From JAKQIM01 sp964633225 (lineage in GTDB: Bacteria > Chloroflexota > Anaerolineae > Anaerolineales > UBA4823): a DNA stretch of 19,372 nucleotides. The stretch covers positions 1 through 19,372 of the forward strand of contig CAZWFQ010000061.1 of assembly GCA_964633225.1 (NCBI GenBank), written 5' to 3'. The position numbers and the translations under genes were made by a program. Shown here piece after piece: positions 14,765 through 19,372 of this stretch; positions within the stretch are counted from its first letter, which is position 1, and each line of letters begins with the position of its first letter. A model generated the notes under the pieces. The model was not told the DNA's origin, searched no databases, and saw nothing but the letters and a program-made list of their open reading frames with translations.

Positions 14765-15676
14765 TCATGGCTGGTGGGTCACGGTATCGCCTATGGCTAC
14801 GGGTGTGCCGTCAACAACTTCCACGCCTCCCTGGGGCATAGGGGCGCCATCGTGATCTCTAAAATATAAGGGTAAGCCTTCGGCAAAGTTGACCGGATAC
14901 TCGGCCGGATTCTGGCGTTGGTGGTGAATATGAATATGCGGTTCGCTGGTATTGCCTGAGTTGCCACACTGTCCAATCACCTGGCCTTCTTCCACGCGCT
15001 GCCCACTGCTTACCGTGAGACTGCCTTGCTTGAGATGGGCAATTTCCAGGTAGGTGCCTGTTTCATCCAGCAAGATCACCACGTGGTTGCCGGTTGGCGC
15101 CTCAATATTATTCGATGGCTGCCCGGGTACCATATCCGGCTCTCCATCATGGGCGATAGCAACCAGCCCCGCCGCCGGTGCGAGCACCGGAACACCATAG
15201 CAGCCATAATCAGCCAGGTTTGGACTGCCCGTGAGGTAGGGCTCCACCAGAAAATCATATGCCCAGCGTTGATCTGGAACGATCACGTGTTGGTTGACCG
15301 CCCGGCTGTCCCCTCCCCAGATCACTTTGAGGGGTACATCGGCTGGCAAACGAACCGTGACAGATGGAAAGGTATGTTCCAGGGATGCCGGATAGGTGGG
15401 CGGAAATACCATCATGAGGGCCGGAGCGAGGGCCAGGAGCGAGGCGATGCCGGTCACTACAGCCGTCCCATCGAGGCGTTTGACAACGAGGGAACGCACG
15501 ATCGAGAAGAGCAAGCCAATGACCCCGCTAACCGGCAGCACCATCTGCAGCAGGTACCAGGCGGTTATCTTTGTCATGCCGCCCGCCAATAACATCCCAA
15601 GGAACACTGCGGCTGTAACCAGGATGATGGCCAGGGGCAGGAAGCGTAGTACATGGAACCGATTTGTTTTCAACAT
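14765..15676 (-). CDS. Membrane-anchored M23-family (LytM-like) metallopeptidase
   Basis: The 303-residue protein has three N-terminal transmembrane segments (about 12-31, 40-61 and 72-92) followed by an extracytoplasmic domain with LytM/M23 zinc-site residues: His130 (NQH), Asp141 (RWAYDF), a conserved His214 in EIAHL and the HxH pair His247/His249 within SGNTSEPHIHIH. VLAPAAGLV and GQVIGQCGNSGN are the usual flanking strands. Such enzymes cut glycyl or peptidoglycan cross-bridge peptides, though some are inactive regulators; the zinc residues are intact here. The frame is open further up inside the aldo/keto reductase, but ATG 15676, 10 bases after that gene's stop and before a basic-hydrophobic N terminus, is the sensible start. 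Its ribosome-binding site is weak. Confidence 0.88.
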   Translation of the reverse strand: MLKTNRFHVLRFLPLAIILVTAAVFLGMLLAGGMTKITAWYLLQMVLPVSGVIGLLFSIVRSLVVKRLDGTAVVTGIASLLALAPALMMVFPPTYPASLEHTFPSVTVRLPADVPLKVIWGGDSRAVNQHVIVPDQRWAYDFLVEPYLTGSPNLADYGCYGVPVLAPAAGLVAIAHDGEPDMVPGQPSNNIEAPTGNHVVILLDETGTYLEIAHLKQGSLTVSSGQRVEEGQVIGQCGNSGNTSEPHIHIHHQRQNPAEYPVNFAEGLPLYFRDHDGAPMPQGGVEVVDGTPVAIGDTVTHQP

Positions 15677-15686
15677 GTTCAGTCCG

Positions 15687-16661
15687 TTACTTGATCTTGC
15701 GTGACAGCTCGTCCAGGTGCGCCATCTCATCCGCAGTCAGCTTGAACTTGAGCGCGCCGGCACTTTCCTCTGCCTGGCGCATTTTGGTGGCGCCAGGGAT
15801 GGTGACGATGGTGTCACCGTGGAAATGGATCACCCAGTTCAAGGCCACCTGGGCGGGCGTGGCGTTGTACCTGGCGCCGATCTCTTCCATCGCCTGCACC
15901 AGCGGACGGCTGGCTTCCAACCGGCTCTGCATCTGGCCGCGCCAGATGAAGGATTTCTGCTTCAACAGCTCGGGATTCTTGTGGTACTTGCCGCTCAACA
16001 GGCCCGAGGCCAGCGGTGTGTAGGCGATGATGGTTACCCCCAGCTCTTTGGCCGCCTCCAGGGTGCCGTCGGTTTCGATCGAGCGGTTCAGCAGGCTGTA
16101 TAACATCTGGTTGGCCGCCAGCGGCAGGCCGCGCTTTTGCAGTTGGGCATGTGCCCGCCGCATGCGCCCAGCATTGAAGTTGCTCACCCCCACCGAGCGG
16201 ATCTTCCCGGCCTCCACCAGGTCTGCCATCGCATCCATCTCAGACTCGGGGGTAGAGAAGCCGTAGGGCTGGTGCACCATGTACAGGCTGATGCTGTAGC
16301 CATCCAGAAAGCGCATGCGATCCTGGATGGTGATGGGGATGTTGCGGGCGGTGCGCAGCAAAGGCCACCATTTGGTCGCCACCACCACCTCCGCATCACT
16401 CTTGCCGGCGGCTTTTAGCGCCGCGGCCAGAGATGCTTCTGACACGCCTTGCCCGTACAATTCGGCAGTGTCGAACCAGTTGATCCCGCCATCCAATGCG
16501 GCGCGCACGGTGGCGTTCTTCTCTTCTTGGCTGATGGTCGGGAAAGCGGCGCCGAACAAGCCTCGACCTCCAGAGAATTCCATCATCCCCAGCCCGATGG
16601 GGGTGATCTGGATGTCTGTTTTGCCTAAAGTACGCATGGAAGATGTACTTTCTGTGGACAT
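15687..16661 (-). CDS. Aldo/keto reductase
   Basis: The 324-residue protein is an NAD(P)H-dependent (beta/alpha)8-barrel oxidoreductase. The catalytic tetrad is visible: Asp64 and Tyr69 in NWFDTAELYG, Lys97 in VATKWWP and His130 in YMVHQPYG. VGVSNFN and TPLASGLLSGKY are further family signatures, and GATKMRQAEES near the C terminus forms the cofactor 2'-phosphate site region. AAGGAG lies 7 bases before ATG 16661; a later ATG (16637) would remove only eight residues. It sits between the DUF5680 gene (27 bases) and the M23-like gene (10 bases) in one likely transcript. Substrates of this subgroup (general aldehydes, sugars) cannot be told from sequence. It is not part of the arabinose operon, being upstream of the hairpin at 14208-14244. 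Confidence 0.93.
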   Translation of the reverse strand: MSTESTSSMRTLGKTDIQITPIGLGMMEFSGGRGLFGAAFPTISQEEKNATVRAALDGGINWFDTAELYGQGVSEASLAAALKAAGKSDAEVVVATKWWPLLRTARNIPITIQDRMRFLDGYSISLYMVHQPYGFSTPESEMDAMADLVEAGKIRSVGVSNFNAGRMRRAHAQLQKRGLPLAANQMLYSLLNRSIETDGTLEAAKELGVTIIAYTPLASGLLSGKYHKNPELLKQKSFIWRGQMQSRLEASRPLVQAMEEIGARYNATPAQVALNWVIHFHGDTIVTIPGATKMRQAEESAGALKFKLTADEMAHLDELSRKIK

Positions 16662-16688
16662 GGTTTGCTCCTTTTTGTTAGGGGAAAA

Positions 16689-17162
16689 TTATGGTTTGAT
16701 CAAGCCGCCGTGGTAAACGAGCTCGTAAACCCTGAGCTCGCGGCGCGAAATCCATTCTTTGCCGGTGAAGGATTCGAGATCGCCCTGGTTTGTGTCGGTA
16801 TAGGTGAGACCATTGATGGTGCATTCAAATCCGCCCAGGAAGCGCTCTTGTTGGTACAGCTGAGAAAGGCTGGCTTTGATGATCTGCCCGGCTTCGGCGG
16901 CGGTAATTGCCTCGGGCTTGATGATCTTGCCGTAATAATTCATTGCCCAAACAGGCTCACTTTCGTAGTACACCACCTCCTGGCCAATAAAATCGCTGCC
17001 GCCAAAATAGCTGTCCAGGTATGAGAACGCCCCGGCCTGGAAGCTTAGATCATGCGACTTTTCTCGGCATGGCTTTATTGCCTGGCCGTTGCCCACGTAC
17101 GTGGCGGCCTTGGCTTGAACGATGAATTGGTTAAGCTCTTGCAAGGAAAGATTTGTTGGCAT
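16689..17162 (-). CDS. DUF5680 domain-containing protein
   Basis: From ATG 17162 this gives 157 residues; an earlier in-frame ATG at 17180 lacks a ribosome-binding site, whereas AAAGGA stands 9 bases ahead of 17162. Conserved DUF5680 features are visible: FIVQAKAATY (13-22), SHDLSFQAGAFSYLDSYFGG (36-55), DFIGQEVVYY (57-66) and VWAMNYYG (71-78). The family is a small soluble domain of unknown function, sometimes found after an HTH domain; no HTH is present here. It is the first gene of the unit with the aldo/keto reductase, M23-like peptidase and NUDIX hydrolase. A perfect inverted repeat lies in the 164 bases upstream. Confidence 0.85.
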   Translation of the reverse strand: MPTNLSLQELNQFIVQAKAATYVGNGQAIKPCREKSHDLSFQAGAFSYLDSYFGGSDFIGQEVVYYESEPVWAMNYYGKIIKPEAITAAEAGQIIKASLSQLYQQERFLGGFECTINGLTYTDTNQGDLESFTGKEWISRRELRVYELVYHGGLIKP

Positions 17163-17209
17163 AGTACAGATTCCTTTCATCCGTAATAATCGAGTACCTG
17201 GCTGGCCCT

Positions 17210-17248
17210 ATCGGTGACAAAGGCTGCGCCAATGCCTTTGTCACCGAT
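17210..17248. repeat. Perfect 15-bp inverted repeat upstream of the DUF5680 gene
   Basis: ATCGGTGACAAAGGC (17210-17224) and GCCTTTGTCACCGAT (17234-17248) are exact reverse complements around a 9-base spacer. There is no T run on either side, so it is not a standard terminator. It lies 47 bases before the DUF5680 start and 78 bases after the phosphoesterase stop, and could be a Rho-assisted or processing hairpin for the phosphoesterase message, or an operator. Confidence 0.85.
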
Positions 17249-17326
17249 GGAGACGAGGATATTCATGCATCTTTCGAGCTCCCAGTATCCGCCCGTTAAG
17301 TGAGATGTTTAGAATCGATCCGACGC

Positions 17327-18145
17327 TTAAAGGCTCAAAAACCGGTCAACCGCCTGAGAGAGTGAAATATCCCCTTGTTTTGACCATTGTGTATATAGTC
17401 GTAAGAAGGGAACGATTTGATGAGAGCCAGTCATCACCTCACGGAAAAACAGGTGTCCCATCGGGCCCACAGATGCAAGATAGCCCGTATCGTTAAAACG
17501 GCTGAGCATGGCATCTAACTGGTATGGCACCGATTGATGTTGAATATTCCAGCCATTTTTTCCCTGGTCAAGGAGAAGGTATTGGGCCGTAGGATTGCCA
17601 TCCAGGGATAAGCCAACTGAGCCACAGGTGACAATGAAACCTTTTTCCCAGACACGTACCTGCCCACAGTGATTATGGGCACGAATAATATACCGCTCTT
17701 GTGCGGTTGGAAACATTTCGTGCAATACTTTTTCTGGTGTGTACGATACGATCGTATCATGGTCGTCTCGCTCGGTTGCGTGGACAAAGAAAAGGTTGGG
17801 GGCCTCGGGCAGGTGTAGATGTAAGGGAAGCTGCTCCATATACTGCCGGTCTTGTTCAGAAAGTTGTTCAACAGCCCACTGCAGCGGAGCGAATTGTTCC
17901 AAAGACCAGGCGGGTGACGCTTTGGATGTCCCAAAATGGGCCACATAACGCTCGTGGTTGCCACGCAAGATCGGGCAGCCTAAAGACAAAGCCAGAGTCC
18001 AGCAGGCCTTCGAATCGGGAGCGCCATTGATAATGTCTCCCGCAAGGACAATCTGATCCGCCCCTTGCTGAGAGACATGTTTTAATGCAGCCTCAAAGGC
18101 TGGCAAATTCCCATGAATATCTGCCAAAACTGCGATGCGAATCAT
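17327..18145 (-). CDS. Metallophosphoesterase (calcineurin-like)
   Basis: The 272-residue cytoplasmic protein has the two-metal phosphoesterase motifs in order: DIHGN (Asp9, His11), GD (Asp37), GNHE (Asn63, His64), His122 in FVHAT, and the final HxH as His157-Asn-His159. The last motif reads AHNH rather than the usual GHTH, a mild deviation with both metal ligands kept. GSVGLSLDGNPTAQYLLLD is the usual family closure. A C-terminal part of about 60 residues (210-272) lies beyond the core. Relatives (YfcE and others) hydrolyse phosphodiesters, cyclic nucleotides or dinucleotides; the substrate here is unknown. The gene follows the EF-Ts-like gene by 37 bases on the same strand. The ribosome-binding site is weak. 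Confidence 0.9.
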   Translation of the reverse strand: MIRIAVLADIHGNLPAFEAALKHVSQQGADQIVLAGDIINGAPDSKACWTLALSLGCPILRGNHERYVAHFGTSKASPAWSLEQFAPLQWAVEQLSEQDRQYMEQLPLHLHLPEAPNLFFVHATERDDHDTIVSYTPEKVLHEMFPTAQERYIIRAHNHCGQVRVWEKGFIVTCGSVGLSLDGNPTAQYLLLDQGKNGWNIQHQSVPYQLDAMLSRFNDTGYLASVGPMGHLFFREVMTGSHQIVPFLRLYTQWSKQGDISLSQAVDRFLSL

Positions 18146-18182
18146 TGTGCTCGGTACCCTGAGTAATTGTATCCCACTTACC

Positions 18183-18794
18183 TTAAGTCAGGGTCTCTGA
18201 ATCGGGGCAGATCTCCCAGCGCGTAAAGCGACGGATGACGATATTTTCTCCAATTTGGCCGATGGCCTGGTTTAACAACTGCGCAACGCTGATCGTTTCA
18301 TCGCGAAGATAGGCCTGGCGCAAAAGCACATGCCGGTTCTTGTATTTTTCCAGCACGCCGTCCACGATCTGCTCGATGATCTTTTCGGGCTTGCCGGCTT
18401 CACGCGCCTTTTGAGAGGCGGTCTGTACCAATTCATCCAATATTTGCGCTGGAATATCCTCGTCGCGTACATACAGCGGAGAGGCCGATGTGATCTGGAG
18501 CGCGATTTCATGCGCGAAATTGCGGAAGACCTCCGAGCGGCTGGCAAACTCAGTTTCTGTGTTGATCTCCGCCATCACGCCGATCCGCCCGTTGCCATGC
18601 GTATACAGCTCGATCTTGCCTTCCGGCGTTTCGCGTTCGGTTTGTTTCCTGGCTTTGATGGCTGCCTTCTCATGCAAGTAGGTGAGGGCACTCTCAAAGT
18701 TTTGCTGTCTCTCTTCCAGGGCCTTCCGGCACTCCATAATGCCTGCTCCGGTTTCTTGGCGCAGTTGTTTGATCACTTCAATGGTGGTGTTCAT
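18183..18794 (-). CDS. Elongation factor Ts-like protein (divergent)
   Basis: EF-Ts is the nucleotide-exchange factor that releases GDP from EF-Tu. The 203 residues fit the short EF-Ts form: N-terminal UBA-like domain with IKQLRQETGAGIMECRKALE (8-27), then GRIGVMAEINTETEFASRSE (69-88) and a core with ILDELVQTASQKAREAGKPEKI and LLRQAYLRDE. The motif that inserts into EF-Tu, normally (C/Q)TDFVA(K/R), reads ETEFASR, so the Asp that matches Escherichia coli Asp80 is Glu82; Phe83 is kept. The usual partner rpsB is absent; neighbours are PadR and a phosphoesterase. It is therefore likely a second, divergent copy rather than the housekeeping tsf, and may serve a different EF-Tu, stress or regulation. 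AAAGG lies about 13 bases before the ATG, rather far. Confidence 0.85.
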   Translation of the reverse strand: MNTTIEVIKQLRQETGAGIMECRKALEERQQNFESALTYLHEKAAIKARKQTERETPEGKIELYTHGNGRIGVMAEINTETEFASRSEVFRNFAHEIALQITSASPLYVRDEDIPAQILDELVQTASQKAREAGKPEKIIEQIVDGVLEKYKNRHVLLRQAYLRDETISVAQLLNQAIGQIGENIVIRRFTRWEICPDSETLT

Positions 18795-18817
18795 TTTTTA
18801 CATCTTACCTTTCACTT

Positions 18818-19258
18818 TCAAAATTTCCCTGTGCGAAATTCCTGCTGGGTCTGGCGCACCCAGTCGAGCTCGGTTTGATAGGCGGCAGTGAGATTCTCTG
18901 CGATGCGCTTCCACAGATACTGCTCTCGCCGCGAGCGGTTGGGGCTGATGCCAGGGCGGGCAGCCTGGGCCTGGTACATGCGCAGACGAATGGCGACCTC
19001 GTCTGCATATTGATCCATCAGGGCCAAGATTTCATTGTCTGTCAGCGCTTCTGCCCAGGCCAACTGGATGAGGAAGCTCTTGTGCAGCTCGGGCAGTTCG
19101 GGGGCTGCCAGCAGGCTCTGGCGCAGCGCTGCTAACCCCTTCTCGGTAATGGAATAGATTTTTTTGGCCGGTAAGCTTTCTTGAAGCTGAACTTGGTGGC
19201 TGACCAGCCCCTTTTTTTGAAGCTCGAGCAGGCTTTTATAATTGCCAAAGCATTGCAA
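18818..19258 (-). CDS. PadR-family regulator, N-terminally truncated (possible pseudogene)
   Basis: The 146 residues match the second half of a PadR winged helix (LLELQKKGLVSHQV, then a wing with QESLPAKKIYSITEKGLAAL) and the PadR C-terminal dimer domain (PELPELHKSFLIQLAWAEAL and a later helix). PadR proteins of this type start about 40 residues earlier with a (M)SIRYAILGLL..GYDLKK helix and a W-S-G-N-N-N-Q-I-Y recognition segment. Here the frame opens at a TTG after an in-frame TGA (19268-19270), and the recognition segment is shortened to CFGNYKS. The missing part has no room, since a VOC gene starts at 19319 on the other strand. It is probably decayed by deletion or frameshift; a sequencing error is less likely because no other frame upstream restores it. 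Confidence 0.65.
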   Translation of the reverse strand: MQCFGNYKSLLELQKKGLVSHQVQLQESLPAKKIYSITEKGLAALRQSLLAAPELPELHKSFLIQLAWAEALTDNEILALMDQYADEVAIRLRMYQAQAARPGISPNRSRREQYLWKRIAENLTAAYQTELDWVRQTQQEFRTGKF

Positions 19259-19295
19259 TCCTGCACATCATTCTCCGGATAGCCGAGAAATTATG

Positions 19296-19301
19296 TATAA
19301 T
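19296..19301 (+). promoter_or_regulatory. Candidate -10 element for the VOC gene
   Basis: TATAAT, a consensus -10 hexamer, lies 17 bases before the VOC start codon. A start near 19308 would give an 11-base leader with no clear Shine-Dalgarno sequence. No good -35 is seen (TTCTCC at 19-bp spacing is the nearest). Confidence 0.35.
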
Positions 19302-19318
19302 CAAGAACACTTAGAAAT

Positions 19319-19372
19319 ATGAAACAGTCTATTGTCCACATTGCTCTGGTTGTCCGAGACTACGATGAAGCC
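19319..19372 (+). CDS. VOC-family (glyoxalase/bleomycin-resistance-like) protein, N-terminal fragment
   Basis: ATG 19319 opens a frame to the window edge giving MKQSIVHIALVVRDYDEA. The pattern of a strand with HIALVV followed by RDYDEA is the typical start of VOC-fold proteins, whose first strand carries a metal-ligand His before the helix (D..EA..FY). Only 18 residues are visible, so which enzyme it is cannot be said. It is divergent from the truncated PadR gene 60 bases away; PadR regulators often control a divergent neighbour, which may once have applied here. Confidence 0.7.
   Translation, partial: MKQSIVHIALVVRDYDEA

Noticed and set aside
17163..17180. DUF5680 start at the earlier ATG 17180
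   Set aside because: No ribosome-binding site precedes it, while AAAGGA lies at a suitable distance from ATG 17162, where family similarity begins soon after.

Overview
The window reads as a piece of a Chloroflexota-like genome, probably Anaerolineae. This is inferred from moderately GC-rich coding sequence, lipoprotein-type solute-binding proteins, GTG/TTG starts and the mix of families; no rRNA or other marker gene is present to settle it. A run of 100 Ns (1482-1581) is an assembly gap, so the leftmost genes may not truly adjoin the rest.

Left of the gap (1-1481, + strand) are the tail of a DppB-type permease, a complete DppC-type oligopeptide/dipeptide permease, and a DUF2809 membrane protein cut by the gap.

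Right of the gap, from 14142 down to 1587 on the - strand, lies a pentose locus of about 12.5 kb. In transcription order it holds a LacI-family regulator, a YtfQ-like sugar-binding lipoprotein, a YtfR-like double ATPase, a YtfT-like permease, a YjfF-like permease carrying an extra C-terminal outside-facing domain, an unknown lipoprotein, L-arabinose isomerase (araA), a possible 52-residue coupled ORF, a zinc-dependent polyol-type dehydrogenase, ribulokinase (araB) and L-ribulose-5-phosphate 4-epimerase (araD). Together these import a pentose, most likely L-arabinose or its furanose form, and convert it to D-xylulose 5-phosphate. The regulator has a readable promoter, an operator-like palindrome at the predicted transcription start, and three 12-bp tandem repeats in its leader.

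From 17162 down to 14303 is a compact - strand unit of DUF5680 protein, aldo/keto reductase, membrane-anchored M23-type peptidase and NUDIX hydrolase. It ends in a 14-bp perfect hairpin just upstream of the LacI promoter. Further right on the - strand are a metallophosphoesterase, a divergent EF-Ts-like protein away from rpsB, and a PadR regulator lacking the start of its winged helix. The right edge holds the first 18 codons of a VOC-family (glyoxalase-like) gene on the + strand.

The points most worth a second look are the permease fusion and its neighbouring orphan lipoprotein (a possible extracytoplasmic add-on to the arabinose transporter), the isolated EF-Ts paralogue with an altered EF-Tu-contact motif, the regulatory architecture before lacI, and a + strand terminator inside the - strand operon. 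No CRISPR array, insertion sequence or tRNA/rRNA gene was seen. No gene-free stretch exceeds 300 bases apart from what the gap may hide.
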